DNA of 64,000 nt from Modestobacter sp. VKM Ac-2986 (GTDB lineage Bacteria; Actinomycetota; Actinomycetes; Mycobacteriales; Geodermatophilaceae): contig NZ_JAPVBH010000002.1 of the NCBI RefSeq assembly GCF_026967795.1, positions 558,001 through 622,000 of the forward strand, written 5' to 3'. Numbering within the stretch: the first letter of the stretch is position 1; the number at the start of each line of letters is the position of its first letter. A program made the translations under genes and the position numbers. Shown one piece after another: positions 26,734-37,614 of the stretch. The notes under the pieces are model-generated. The model saw nothing but the letters and a program-made list of their open reading frames with translations. It had not been told where the DNA came from and did not search any database.

Positions 26734-27969
26734 GTGACCGAACCCGCCGACCAGCTCCGCCCGATCACCGCCGAGGAGTGGCCGCGGTTCATCCGCGCCA
26801 TGCACACCACCTTCGGCGTCGAGTCCACGGGCCCGTTCCTCGACGAGCCCTCCCCGCTCGCCGAGCTCGACCGGACCCTCGCCCTGTTCGACGGCGACCG
26901 GGTGGCGGCCACCTCCGGCGTCTACAGCCTGGAGATGAGCGTCCCCGGCGCCGTCGTCCCCACCGCCGGGGTCACCTGGGTCACCGTCGCCCCCGACCAC
27001 CGCCGGCAGGGCGTGCTGACCGGGATCATGCGGCGGCAGCTCGCCCAGGCGCAGTCGGCCGGCCGGGAGCCGGTGGCGGCCCTGTGGGCCGCGGAGTCCT
27101 CGATCTACGGCCGCTTCGGTTACGCCCCGGCCACCTGGCGGGGCGGCTGGACCGGTCGCACCGAACGGCTCCGACTGCGCCCGGACGTCGACTGCGGCAC
27201 CGGCACCGTCGCCCTGGTCGACGTCGAGCGGTTCCGCCCGGCCGCCGTCCGGCTGTACGAGCAGGTCCGGCGGTTCGTCCCCGGCAACCTCGCCCGCGAC
27301 GAGCGGTGGTGGGACCGGGTGCTCTTCGACCGCCCGACCGAGGGGGGCACCGGCCGGCAGCACCTGCTGCACACCGAGGTCGACGGCACCGTCACCGGCT
27401 ACGCGACCTACCGGGTGAAGGCCGACTGGACCGACACCGGCGAGCCCGAGGGCGTGCTCACCGTCGGTGAGGTGCGCGCCGGCACGCCGGCCGCGTACGC
27501 CGCCCTGTGGCGCTTCCTGCTCGGCGTGGACCTGGTGCGCACCGTCGAGGTCCCCGACGCCTCCGCCGACGACCCGCTGCGGCACCTGCTCGCCGACCCG
27601 CGGGCGCTGCACGCCCGGCCGGTCGACGCGCTGTGGGTCCGGCTGGTCGACGTCGGCCGGGCCCTGTCCGCCCGGCGCTACCCGGCCCGCATCGACCTGG
27701 TCATCGAGGTGCGCGACCGGTTCTGCGACTGGAACGACGGGCGCTGGCACGTCTGGGGCCACCCGTCCGGTGCCTTCTGCGACCGCACCGACCGTGACGC
27801 CGACCTGGTCCTCGACATCGAGGCGCTGTCCGCGGCGTTCCTCGGTGGCGTCTCGCTGGCCAGCCTGCAGGCCGCCGGCCGGGTCACCGAGATCAGCCCC
27901 GGCGCGGTCATCGCGGCCTCGACGGCGTTCAGCTGGCCGGTCACCCCGTGGTGCCCCGACCACTTCTGA
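26734..27969 (+). CDS. Eis-family GNAT N-acetyltransferase
   Basis: Encodes 411 residues, the usual Eis length. The N-terminal GNAT domain has the acetyl-CoA signature VTVAPDHRRQGVLTGIM, followed by SIYGRFGYAPAT. A second GNAT-like region and an SCP2-like C-terminal domain (DRFCDWNDGRWHVWG, LSAAFLGGVSLASLQAAGR) follow. The protein ends in Phe; Eis uses its C-terminal carboxylate in catalysis. Known Eis enzymes acetylate aminoglycosides at several amines and some lysines; the natural substrate here is unknown. A single gene, ending in the hairpin repeat at 27970. Confidence 0.9.
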   Translation: MTEPADQLRPITAEEWPRFIRAMHTTFGVESTGPFLDEPSPLAELDRTLALFDGDRVAATSGVYSLEMSVPGAVVPTAGVTWVTVAPDHRRQGVLTGIMRRQLAQAQSAGREPVAALWAAESSIYGRFGYAPATWRGGWTGRTERLRLRPDVDCGTGTVALVDVERFRPAAVRLYEQVRRFVPGNLARDERWWDRVLFDRPTEGGTGRQHLLHTEVDGTVTGYATYRVKADWTDTGEPEGVLTVGEVRAGTPAAYAALWRFLLGVDLVRTVEVPDASADDPLRHLLADPRALHARPVDALWVRLVDVGRALSARRYPARIDLVIEVRDRFCDWNDGRWHVWGHPSGAFCDRTDRDADLVLDIEALSAAFLGGVSLASLQAAGRVTEISPGAVIAASTAFSWPVTPWCPDHF

Positions 27970-28029
27970 GGAAGGACCCCCTCGCCCCCCACCACTCGCG
28001 GGCTCGTGGCGGGCCCCTGCGAGGGGGCC
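27970..28029. repeat. covarying hairpin repeat, copy A (reverse orientation)
   Basis: The minus-strand reading aligns with copies at 35061-35114 and 50071-50131. Shared core on that strand: CAGGGGCCCGCCACGAGC, GCGAGTGGTGGGGG, GGGTCCTTC. The outer stem pairs CCCCCTCG (27977-27984) with CGAGGGGG (28020-28027). It lies between two convergent genes and very likely acts as a bidirectional terminator. Confidence 0.75.
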
Positions 28030-28031
28030 GA

Positions 28032-28622
28032 TCAGGCAGGGCGGGTGCCGTCCCACTCGTCGAGGGGGGCGCAGTGCCAGCGCCAGGAGGTGACCGGGGC
28101 GCGGCCGGGGAGGTCGGTGCGGCCGGTGGCCCACAGCAGCGCCGTCCACGGGTCGGTGTCGGCCGGGGCCCAGGGGAACAGCCGGGCGCGGGTGGCGGCG
28201 GCCAGCGCGGGCGGCGGCGTCCAGTCCAGGCCCTGGTCGTCGGCGACGTCACCGGCGTGCAGCAGCAGCTCCGCGCAGCCCATGCCGGCGAAGCCCGAGG
28301 CGTCGGCCAGGCCCCAGTCGTGGAACCCGCGCTCGTCCGGCCCTGCGGCGTCCACGACCCGGGCGAGCACCTCGGTGGCGGCGCGCAGCTGGGTGAGCAC
28401 CTCGGACAGCGAGGCGTCCGGCTGGCGCACCAGCTCGAACGCCGTCGCCTCGTCGACCCCGGCCACCAGGTCGGTGGCGTACCAGGTCAGGCACGAGGTG
28501 ATGTGCGCGGCGACGCCGATGACGTCGGTGCCCAGGGTGGGCACCGACGCCGCGCCGTCGGGCACGCGGGTGAACAGCTCCTGCACGGCGGCCCCCGCCG
28601 CCCGCAGGTCGTCGCCGGTCAC
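28032..28622 (-). CDS. mycothiol-dependent/DinB-like enzyme (maleylpyruvate isomerase family)
   Basis: Encodes 196 residues from GTG 28622, seven bases after the rpiB stop. The four-helix DinB/MDMPI style is seen in VPTLGTDVIGVAAHITSCLT, LSEVLTQLRAATEVLARVV and GMGCAELLLHAGDVADDQGL, with His residues at the positions that would bind a metal. Actinobacterial members use mycothiol or are uncharacterised. The operon with rpiB says little about the substrate. Confidence 0.8.
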   Translation of the reverse strand: MTGDDLRAAGAAVQELFTRVPDGAASVPTLGTDVIGVAAHITSCLTWYATDLVAGVDEATAFELVRQPDASLSEVLTQLRAATEVLARVVDAAGPDERGFHDWGLADASGFAGMGCAELLLHAGDVADDQGLDWTPPPALAAATRARLFPWAPADTDPWTALLWATGRTDLPGRAPVTSWRWHCAPLDEWDGTRPA

Positions 28623-28629
28623 CGCGCCG

Positions 28630-29115
28630 TCAGGGAGCCGGGTGCCGCGACTCGCCGGAGACGCCGATCCGCTCGCGCTCGTAGTCGGTGAGCAGCCCGA
28701 TCCGGCGGACGTGCCGGGCCTCGCCGCTGAACGGCTCGCGCAGGTAGGTCAGCACGAGCTCGGTGGCCTCCTCGACGCTGTGCTGCCGGTTGCCCACGGC
28801 GGCGACGTTGGCGTCGTTGTGCTGGCGGGCCAGCCGGGCGGTGCTGCCGTTCCAGATCAGGGCCGCACGCACGCCGGGCACCTTGTTGGCCGCGATCTGC
28901 TCGCCGTTGCCCGAGCCGCCGATGACGATGCCCAGGCTGCCGGGCTCGGTGACGACCCGCTCCCCGACCTCGAAGCAGAACGGCGGGTAGTCGTCCTGCG
29001 GGTCGTAGTCGAAGGCGCCGCAGTCGACGGGCTCGAAGCCCTCGTCGGCGAGCACCGTCATCAGGTGGGCTTTCAGTTCCAGACCGGCGTGGTCGGTGCC
29101 GAGGAAGACGCGCAT
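28630..29115 (-). CDS. rpiB: ribose-5-phosphate isomerase B
   Basis: Encodes 161 residues. It interconverts ribose-5-phosphate and ribulose-5-phosphate in the pentose phosphate pathway. RpiB family marks are GTDHAGLELKAHL, DYPPFCFEVGERV, GIVIGGSGNGEQIAANKVPG and VAAVGNRQHS. The order rpiB, DsbA-like gene, pepN matches Rv2465c-Rv2467 of M. tuberculosis, with three genes inserted here. Confidence 0.95.
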   Translation of the reverse strand: MRVFLGTDHAGLELKAHLMTVLADEGFEPVDCGAFDYDPQDDYPPFCFEVGERVVTEPGSLGIVIGGSGNGEQIAANKVPGVRAALIWNGSTARLARQHNDANVAAVGNRQHSVEEATELVLTYLREPFSGEARHVRRIGLLTDYERERIGVSGESRHPAP

Positions 29116-29152
29116 GGCCCGATCCTCTCAGGAGAGGTGACAGTCTGGCCCG

Positions 29153-29830
29153 GTGGCGGTGCTCGGTGTCGACGGCTGGCAGCTCGGCTGGGTCGGCGCG
29201 CGCCTGGACGGCCGCACCGTCCAGCTGCTCGACCTCCCGACCGTCGCGGACGTGCTCGCCGTCCCCGGCGTCGAGGTGGTCGGGATCGACATGCCGATCG
29301 GGCTGTCGGAGGACGGCGTCCGGGCCTGCGACGTCGCGGCTCGTGACCTGCTGAGGACGTTCGGCGCGGCCAGCTCGGTCTTCCCCGCGCCGGTCCGCGC
29401 GGTGCTGGCCACCGAGGACTACGCCGAGGCCCGCGCGCTCTCCCGGGCGGCCACCACTCCCCCACGGGCGCCCTCGGCGCAGACGTTCCAGCTGGTGCGG
29501 TCCATCCGCGCACTCGACGACGCCCTCGGCGACCCACCTCCCGGCCGGGTCGTGGAGGTGCACCCCGAGCTGGCGTTCCGGGTCGGGCTCGGCGGCGTGC
29601 CCGACCGCAAGGGCACCGCCCGCGGCACCGTGCAGCGACTGGCCGCCCTGCGCGCGGTGATGGACGTGGAGGCCGCGCTCGCCGACGCGCCCACCGGCGT
29701 CCCGCTGGTCGACGCGCTCGACGCCTGCGCGGCCGCCTGGTCGGCCCGGCGGCTCGCCGACGGAACGGCCGAGTGCGTCGGCGACGGGACGAGCGACTCC
29801 CGCGGCCGGCCGATGCGGATCTGCTGGTGA
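29153..29830 (+). CDS. DUF429 protein
   Basis: Encodes 225 residues from GTG 29153. RNase H-like start AVLGVDGWQLGWVGARLDG, then VVGIDMPIGLSEDGVRACD, and VVEVHPELAFRVG, all DUF429 family marks with conserved acidic residues. The family is suspected to be nuclease-like, without proof. Its stop overlaps the GTG of the MBL-fold gene as GTGA (29827-29830). Confidence 0.85.
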   Translation: MAVLGVDGWQLGWVGARLDGRTVQLLDLPTVADVLAVPGVEVVGIDMPIGLSEDGVRACDVAARDLLRTFGAASSVFPAPVRAVLATEDYAEARALSRAATTPPRAPSAQTFQLVRSIRALDDALGDPPPGRVVEVHPELAFRVGLGGVPDRKGTARGTVQRLAALRAVMDVEAALADAPTGVPLVDALDACAAAWSARRLADGTAECVGDGTSDSRGRPMRICW

Positions 29831-30588
29831 CCGCCGGCTGGCGCGAGGTCGGCGACCGCGTGTTCGTCCGCCGGCACCGCGAGCTCGACCTCAACTGCGG
29901 CCTGGTCGTGGGCGAGGACGCCTGCCTGGTCGTCGACACCCGCTCGCACCTGGGCGAGGGGCAGGCGCTGGCCGAGGCGGTGCGCACCGTGACCGGGCAC
30001 CCGTGGACGGTGGTCAACACCCACGCCCACCACGACCACTGCTTCGGCAACGCCGCGTTCCGCCCGGCCGCCGTCTGGGGCACCCGCCGGTGCGCCGAGG
30101 GGCTGGACGCCACCGGCGAGCTGCAGCGGGCCGACGTCGTCAACGGTCTGCGTGCCGACGGCGACCCGGCGGCCGAGCTGGTCGCCACCGCGCCGATCGA
30201 CACCCCCGACCACCTCGTCGACGACGCGGCCGTGCTCGACGTCGGTGGCCGGCAGGTGACCCTGCGCCACCTGGGCCGCGGGCACACCGACGGCGACCTG
30301 GTGGTCGCGGTGGACGACGTCGTGTTCGCCGGGGACCTGGTCGAGGAGGGTGCTCCCCCAGCGATGGAGGACGCCTTCCCGCTCGAGTGGCCGGGCACCC
30401 TGACCGCCCTGCTGGCCGGGGTGCGCGGGCCGGTGGTGCCCGGGCACGGCGCGGTCGTGGACGCGGCGTTCGTGGCCGCCCAGCGCGACGAGCTCGCCCG
30501 GCTGGCGCGCTGGCTCACCGACCCGGGCGCGCCGCCGGCGTTCGACGCGCACACCCGCGCGGTCGCGCGGACCCGTGTCCCGGGCTGA
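29827..30588 (+). CDS. MBL-fold metallo-hydrolase
   Basis: Encodes 253 residues. The zinc-binding motif NTHAHHDHCFGN is near residue 60; later ligands are in LGRGHTDGDLVV, FAGDLVEEG and VPGHGAVVD. It belongs to the broad MBL hydrolase group; substrate unknown. Translationally coupled to the DUF429 gene. Confidence 0.9.
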   Translation: MTAGWREVGDRVFVRRHRELDLNCGLVVGEDACLVVDTRSHLGEGQALAEAVRTVTGHPWTVVNTHAHHDHCFGNAAFRPAAVWGTRRCAEGLDATGELQRADVVNGLRADGDPAAELVATAPIDTPDHLVDDAAVLDVGGRQVTLRHLGRGHTDGDLVVAVDDVVFAGDLVEEGAPPAMEDAFPLEWPGTLTALLAGVRGPVVPGHGAVVDAAFVAAQRDELARLARWLTDPGAPPAFDAHTRAVARTRVPG

Positions 30589-30597
30589 GCGGGACGC

Positions 30598-31368
30598 TCA
30601 GGCCAGCCGGCGGGCCACCGGCAGCGGCAGGACGCGCAGCAGCGCGGCCACCGGGCGCCACGGCCACTCCGGCACGTAGGCGCGCACCGGCTCGCGCTCG
30701 ATCGCTGCGGTGAGCGCCGTGACACCGGTGTCCAGGTCCACGGTGAACGGGCCGCGGCGTCCGGTGTTGATGTCGGTCTCGATGAACCCCGGGTGGACGG
30801 TGGTCACCCGGATGCCGCGGGTCGCCCGGTCGCCGAGCAGGTCGGCGCGGATGCCCTCGGCGAGCACCGCGTCGGCGGCCTTGGAGGTGGCGTACGCCGT
30901 CCGGGTGCCGCGCATGCCGCGCACGCCGGCGACGGAGGAGACGACCACGAGGTGACCGGCGCCCTGGGCGCGGAACAGCGCGACGGCGGCCTCGCAACAG
31001 GCGTGCGTGCCGAGCACGTTCGTGACCAGCACCTGCCGGTTGGGCCGCGGGTCACCGCTGCCGATCGGGGTGCCCTTGCCGAGCCCGGCGTTGGCGATGA
31101 ACCGGTCCAGCCCGCCGAGCTCGGCGGCCAGCCGCGGGACCACCTCGGCGACGGCGTCCGGGTCGTCGACGTCCAGCGGGGCGACCGCGACCCGGACGCC
31201 GGGGTGCCGGGTGACCAGCTCGTCGCGCAGTGCCTCCAGCCGGTCCAGCCGGCGGGCGACGAGGGCGAGGTCGCGGCCCCGGGCGGCGAACCGCCGGGCC
31301 ATGCCCGCACCGAGCCCGGAGCTCGCACCGGTGATCAGGATCCGCTGCCGGAGCGGGGGTCGCGCCAT
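30598..31368 (-). CDS. SDR family oxidoreductase
   Basis: Encodes 256 residues from ATG 31368. Classical SDR: cofactor loop ITGASSGLGAGMARRFA, NAG motif RFIANAGLGKG, catalytic Ser in VVVSSVAGVRG and YxxxK in AYATSKAADAVLAEG. The basic residue in VARRLDRLEAL suggests NADP(H). Substrate unknown. It converges with the MBL-fold gene, nine bases between stops. Confidence 0.92.
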   Translation of the reverse strand: MARPPLRQRILITGASSGLGAGMARRFAARGRDLALVARRLDRLEALRDELVTRHPGVRVAVAPLDVDDPDAVAEVVPRLAAELGGLDRFIANAGLGKGTPIGSGDPRPNRQVLVTNVLGTHACCEAAVALFRAQGAGHLVVVSSVAGVRGMRGTRTAYATSKAADAVLAEGIRADLLGDRATRGIRVTTVHPGFIETDINTGRRGPFTVDLDTGVTALTAAIEREPVRAYVPEWPWRPVAALLRVLPLPVARRLA

Positions 31369-31387
31369 CGACCCAGCATGCCGCCGA

Positions 31388-31427
31388 TGGAGTCCCAGCG
31401 CTCGGGATCTGCAGCGCTGGGACTCCA
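31388..31427 (-). terminator. 15-bp hairpin downstream of the DsbA-family gene
   Basis: Arms 31388-31402 and 31413-31427 are perfect complements around a 10-nt loop, 12 bases past the stop of the gene at 31440. It probably ends that transcript before the SDR gene. Confidence 0.75.
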
Positions 31428-31439
31428 CGGCGTCCTCCC

Positions 31440-32105
31440 TCAGCGGGTGCCGGTGAGCTCCAGGGTGTCGGCGGGGACCGAGGACATGTCCGGGTCGGCG
31501 GTGCGGGTGCGCTTGAGCTCCCAGAAGTCCGGCAGCCCGGCCAGCAGCACGGCGCCGTCGAAGGCCCGGCCGGCGTCCTCGCCGGTGGGCACCTTGCTGA
31601 TCACCGGGCCGAAGAACGCCACGCCGTCGACGTGGACGATCGGGGTGCCGACGTCCTCGCCCACCGGGTCCATGCCCTCGTGGTGGCTCTTCTCCAACGC
31701 CTCGTCGTACTCGGTCGAGCCGGCGGCCTCGGCGAGCTCGGCGGGCAGGCCGACCCGCTCCAGCGCCGGGGCGATGACCTCGTCGATCTCCAGCTTCTCG
31801 TGGTGCCGCAGCGTGCCCATGGCGGTGTAGAGGTCGGCGAGCACGCCCTCGCCGTGCTGCTGGACGGCGGCGGTGAGCACCCGGACCGGGCCGATCGCCT
31901 TGGCCATCATCTCCTGGTACTGCTCGGGGAGCTCGCGGCCGCGGTTGAGCACCGACAGGCTCATGACGTGCCAGTGCAGGTCGATGTCGCGGACCTTGGC
32001 GGCCTCGAGCACCCAGCGGCTGGTCAGCCACGCCCAGGGACACAGCGGGTCGACCCACACGTCGACGCGGGCGCGGGTGGGTGCGGTCTGCACGGTCTCG
32101 GTCAC
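31440..32105 (-). CDS. DsbA-family protein of the Rv2466c (mycothiol-dependent nitroreductase) type, CPWA active site
   Basis: Encodes 221 residues from GTG 32105, GAGAGG six bases upstream. Thioredoxin fold with helical insert; the active site is [17 protein letters not shown] near residue 20. M. tuberculosis Rv2466c, at the same position beside pepN, has two cysteines (CPWC) and reduces nitro compounds with mycothiol. Here the second Cys is Ala, so only a monothiol mechanism is possible. The C-terminal [20 protein letters not shown] is the cis-Pro region. No signal peptide: cytoplasmic. Divergent from pepN. Confidence 0.88.
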   Translation of the reverse strand: MTETVQTAPTRARVDVWVDPLCPWAWLTSRWVLEAAKVRDIDLHWHVMSLSVLNRGRELPEQYQEMMAKAIGPVRVLTAAVQQHGEGVLADLYTAMGTLRHHEKLEIDEVIAPALERVGLPAELAEAAGSTEYDEALEKSHHEGMDPVGEDVGTPIVHVDGVAFFGPVISKVPTGEDAGRAFDGAVLLAGLPDFWELKRTRTADPDMSSVPADTLELTGTR

Positions 32106-32253
32106 GGGGTGCCTCTCGATCGGTGGACAGGGGCCCGCGGCGCGCGCGGGCCGGTCATCGGTTGCGGCAAGTCGGGGCGCCGTCCGGTCATTCCCGCGGC
32201 CCGCCGCGACCACACCGGGGAGGGTGTCGGTGCCACGTGGCAGGCTCCGGTGC

Positions 32254-34800
<2,547 letters not shown>

Positions 34801-34818
34801 CGACGGCCCCTGCGGGGA

Positions 34819-34859
34819 CGACGGGCCCGGGACGCAGCAGCCGCGTCCCGGGCCCGTCG
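34819..34859 (+). terminator. pepN terminator hairpin
   Basis: A 17-bp perfect stem (34819-34835 and 34843-34859) with a 7-nt loop, 18 bases past the pepN stop. Confidence 0.8.
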
Positions 34860-34912
34860 CCGTTCCGGCGCCTGCCGGTGGCGCTCCGGGGCCAGGTCAG
34901 CTGGTCGTGGGG

Positions 34913-34946
34913 GCTCCTGGCTCACCGCAGACGCTGAGCCAGGAGC
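34913..34946. terminator. second hairpin after pepN
   Basis: A 12-bp perfect stem (34913-34924 and 34935-34946) with a 10-nt loop. Lower GC than its neighbours; either a back-up terminator or an unrelated structure. Confidence 0.5.
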
Positions 34947-35022
34947 ACGCGGGGTGAGCCCGGACGGCGGTGACCGGCGTGCCACCGCCGGCGGGCGGCC
35001 CGGCACCAGTCCGGGAGACGAC

Positions 35023-35059
35023 GCAGGCCCCGCCCCCGGGATCCGGGAGCGGGGCCTGC
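35023..35059. terminator. third hairpin after pepN, next to repeat copy B
   Basis: Arms 35023-35033 and 35049-35059 pair over 11 bp, and the inner CCCGGGATCCGGG can extend the stem. It abuts the repeat at 35061. Confidence 0.55.
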
Positions 35060-35060
35060 T

Positions 35061-35114
35061 GGGCCCCTTCCAGGGGCCCGCCACGAGCGTGCGAGTCGTG
35101 GGGGTCCTTCGTCA
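35061..35114. repeat. covarying hairpin repeat, copy B
   Basis: Same core as copies A and C: CAGGGGCCCGCCACGAGC (35071-35088) then GCGAGTCGTGGGGG and TCCTTCGTCAG. The inner stem CCACGA/TCGTGG is perfect here because the variable base changed to match. The outer variable stem seen in A and C is missing, making this the shortest copy. Its end covers the stop of the DUF5130 gene. Confidence 0.75.
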
Positions 35115-35633
35115 GTGACCGCCGCGGCGGGCGGGGTGGCCGGCGCCGTCCGACAACTGCCGGAGGCCGTGCACGATCGCGCCGACCAGGTCGCCGGAGC
35201 CGAGCCGGTTGGTCATCGACAGCACGGCGAGGGCGCACGCGCGGTCGGGCAGCCGGCGGGCCGCGGCGGTGCCGGTGACGATCTCCATGACCCGCTGCCC
35301 GGGCGAGATGGCCACCAGGACGCCGATGCTGACGTCGCCCCCGGAGCGCTGGTGCAGGTCCTCGGCGGTGGCGCGGGTGTCGCGGCCCAGGTCGCCGATG
35401 TAGAGGGTGAACCGGAGCCCGGTCTCCTTCGTGGACATGGTCAGCGCCTCGTCGATGCGGGCCAGGTCGCGGTAGCTGAAGATCCCGCTGTTGGCGTCGT
35501 CGACGACGGAGTTGGCGGTGTCCTTGGTCGAGGTGTGCCCGGCGTCGGGCTGCTGCTGCGTCTGGGTCTGGGACTGCGACATCGAGGCGGGGTCTCCGGA
35601 GGACGACGGGGTGGAGGAGATCGCGGTGCTCAT
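35112..35633 (-). CDS. DUF5130 family protein
   Basis: Encodes about 173 residues from ATG 35633. A Ser/Gln-rich start (SQSQTQTQQQPD) is followed by the conserved domain: SGIFSYRDLARIDEALTMST, FTLYIGDLGRDTRATAEDLH and SIGVLVAISPGQRVMEIVTG, resembling TPM-domain proteins. No signal peptide is obvious. The M. tuberculosis counterpart is Rv2468c, also after pepN. Function unknown. Starts four bases after the stop of the membrane gene upstream. Confidence 0.85.
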   Translation of the reverse strand: MSTAISSTPSSSGDPASMSQSQTQTQQQPDAGHTSTKDTANSVVDDANSGIFSYRDLARIDEALTMSTKETGLRFTLYIGDLGRDTRATAEDLHQRSGGDVSIGVLVAISPGQRVMEIVTGTAAARRLPDRACALAVLSMTNRLGSGDLVGAIVHGLRQLSDGAGHPARRGGH

Positions 35634-35637
35634 CGGG

Positions 35638-36087
35638 TCACCAGGTCCCGCGCGCGCCGCCGGCGGCGCTGCGCCGCGGGACGTCGACCTCGTGGGTGTG
35701 CGGGTGCTCGCCGAGCGCCAGCGCGGCGGCGGTCGCGCCGACCCCGGCGGTCGCGGCGCTGGCGCCGGTGCGCCCGTCACCGGCGGTCAGGGCGCGGGGG
35801 CCGTTGCCGTTGCTGCCGCCGGTCAGGGCGCGGGCGCCGGTCTGGCCGCCGACGGCACCGTGCGCGCTGAGGCCGCCACCGTGGTCGTCGTGCCGGTCAC
35901 CGTGCACGGGCAGGCCCGGGATGTCGGGGTGCGGCTCGTACCAGACGGCCTCGTGCTCCCACGGCTGACCGGGCTTGTACTTGGCCGGGCCCTTGCCGCG
36001 ACCGGGGATCATGGTGACCCCGGCGAACAGCAGGACGACCACCAGCGGGACGACGACGTAGAGGAGCACGGTCTCGAGCACGGGCAT
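35638..36087 (-). CDS. small membrane protein, CtaJ-like (aa3 oxidase accessory)
   Basis: Encodes 149 residues: one N-terminal membrane helix (LETVLLYVVVPLVVVLLFAG), then PAKYKPGQPWEHEAVWYEP, a pattern seen in the CtaJ subunit of actinobacterial aa3 cytochrome oxidase, and a long Gly/Ala/Thr-rich tail ending EHPHTHEVDVPRR. CtaJ assignment rests on the helix plus RPGxPW-like motif from memory, so it is moderate. Coupled to the DUF5130 gene. Confidence 0.6.
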   Translation of the reverse strand: MPVLETVLLYVVVPLVVVLLFAGVTMIPGRGKGPAKYKPGQPWEHEAVWYEPHPDIPGLPVHGDRHDDHGGGLSAHGAVGGQTGARALTGGSNGNGPRALTAGDGRTGASAATAGVGATAAALALGEHPHTHEVDVPRRSAAGGARGTW

Positions 36088-36129
36088 GGCCGCAATCTAC
36101 CGGGGTCGACGATCACCGGCCCGGCAGGA

Positions 36130-37548
36130 TCACCACATCGCGGGATGGCGCGCCACCCACGGCCGGGCGGCCTCCAGCTGCGCGGACAGCGAGATCAGCG
36201 TGGCCTCGTCGGCCGGGCGGCCCACGAGCATCGTGCCGATCGGCAGGCCCTCCGGCGTCCACCACAGCGGCACGCTCACGGCCGGCTGGCCGGTGACGTT
36301 GTAGACGGCCGGGAAGGCCGCGTACTCCACCTGCCGGGCGAAGTCGGTGGCGCCGTCCTCGCCGAACCAGCCCACCGGCCGCGGCGTCATCGTGCAGACC
36401 GGCGCCAGCAGGACGTCGAACCCGCTGGTGGCCTGCACGAACCGGCGGGAGAACAGCCGCAGCGTCGCCATCGCCTCCATGACCTCGCGGGCACCCAGGG
36501 CCAGCCCGCGCTCGCGCAGGAACCTGGTCAGCGGTCGCAACTGCCCGACCTGGCCGGGGCCGACCGGCAGGGTGGTCGCCGACAGCGCCCACACCACCTC
36601 GAAGGCGGGGAACACCTGGGGCGTGAGCGGGGTCGGCGGGAGGTCCTCCACGTCGTGGCCCAGGTCGGTCAGCAGCGCCGAGGCGTCCTCGAAGGCCGCC
36701 CGCACCTGCGGGTCCAGCTCCACCCCGGACATGCCCGACTCCAGCTGGCGGCCGATCCGCAGCCGCCCGGGCGCGCGGTCGGCGTGGCCGAGGAACGTCT
36801 CCCCCGCCGGCAGCGGCGCGGCCCAGAACGGGTCGCCGGGGACCGGGCCGGCCATCGCGTCGAGCATCGCGGCGGCGTCCCGGACCGTGCGGGCCAGCGG
36901 CCCCTGCACCCCCAGCCCGGTGGTCTCGCTGCCCAGCGGCGCGTTGCTGACCCGGCCGCGGCTGGGCTTGATGCCGACCAGCCCGTTGATGCCGGCCGGG
37001 ATGCGGATCGACCCGCCGCCGTCCGAGCCCTGCGCAAAGGGCAGCATCCCGGCGGCCACGGCCACGGCGGCCCCGCCGCTGGAGCCACCGGCCAGCAGCG
37101 AGGGGTCCCACGGGGACCGGGCGGGGCCGGCGAGGGCGTTGTCGGTGTAGCAGGGGAAGCCGAACTCCGGGGTGTTCGTCTTGCCCACGCTGATCGTCCC
37201 GGCCGCGGCCAGCTTCGTGACCACGGCGTCGTCGAAGGTCGCCACGTTGTCGGCCAGCACGGCCGACCCGAAGGTGGTGCGCACCCCGGCGGTGTTGTTC
37301 AGGTCCTTGATCGCGGTGGGCACGCCGTGCAGCGGCGGGAGGTCGACCCCGTCGAGCACCGCCCCGTCGGCCACCGCGGCCGCGGCCAGCGCCCGCTCGG
37401 GGGTGACGGTGAGGAAGGCGCCGAGCGAGGCGTCCAGCGCCTCGATCCGGGACAGGCAGTGCCGCACCAGCTCGGTCGCGCTCACCTCCCGCGCCCGGAC
37501 GGCGGCGGCCTGCTCCAGCGCGGTGAGGTCGTGCAGCTGCGTGCTCAC
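36130..37548 (-). CDS. amidase (amidase signature family)
   Basis: Encodes 472 residues from GTG 37548. Ser-cisSer-Lys hydrolase: Lys in GVPTAIKDLNNTAGV, the Gly/Ser signature LAGGSSGGAAVAVAAGML with the catalytic serines, and GSDGGGSIRIPAGINGLVGI. Substrate not predictable within this family; 6-aminohexanoate-dimer or aryl-amide type enzymes look similar. It is divergent from kynureninase with 66 bases between starts, so a shared role in aromatic amide or formylkynurenine-like breakdown is possible but unproved. Confidence 0.92.
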   Translation of the reverse strand: MSTQLHDLTALEQAAAVRAREVSATELVRHCLSRIEALDASLGAFLTVTPERALAAAAVADGAVLDGVDLPPLHGVPTAIKDLNNTAGVRTTFGSAVLADNVATFDDAVVTKLAAAGTISVGKTNTPEFGFPCYTDNALAGPARSPWDPSLLAGGSSGGAAVAVAAGMLPFAQGSDGGGSIRIPAGINGLVGIKPSRGRVSNAPLGSETTGLGVQGPLARTVRDAAAMLDAMAGPVPGDPFWAAPLPAGETFLGHADRAPGRLRIGRQLESGMSGVELDPQVRAAFEDASALLTDLGHDVEDLPPTPLTPQVFPAFEVVWALSATTLPVGPGQVGQLRPLTRFLRERGLALGAREVMEAMATLRLFSRRFVQATSGFDVLLAPVCTMTPRPVGWFGEDGATDFARQVEYAAFPAVYNVTGQPAVSVPLWWTPEGLPIGTMLVGRPADEATLISLSAQLEAARPWVARHPAMW

Positions 37549-37614
37549 GGACCGGACGCTAGCCGCCGCCCCCGACGGCGGGAGACCGGCCGGGACGTCG
37601 GACATCATGGCCGC

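Larger units (their letters stand above)
34801..35060. other. pepN-DUF5130 intergenic region with stacked hairpins
   Basis: No gene is seen. Three hairpins lie in a row: 34819-34859, 34913-34946 and 35023-35059, then repeat copy B at 35061. Both genes end into this stretch, so it is a multi-hairpin convergent terminator region. Confidence 0.7.

Noticed and set aside
35491-37614. Long upstream extension of the kynureninase frame
   Set aside because: It runs antisense through the amidase and DUF5130 genes and is protein-unlike. The family N-terminus begins at GTG 37615.
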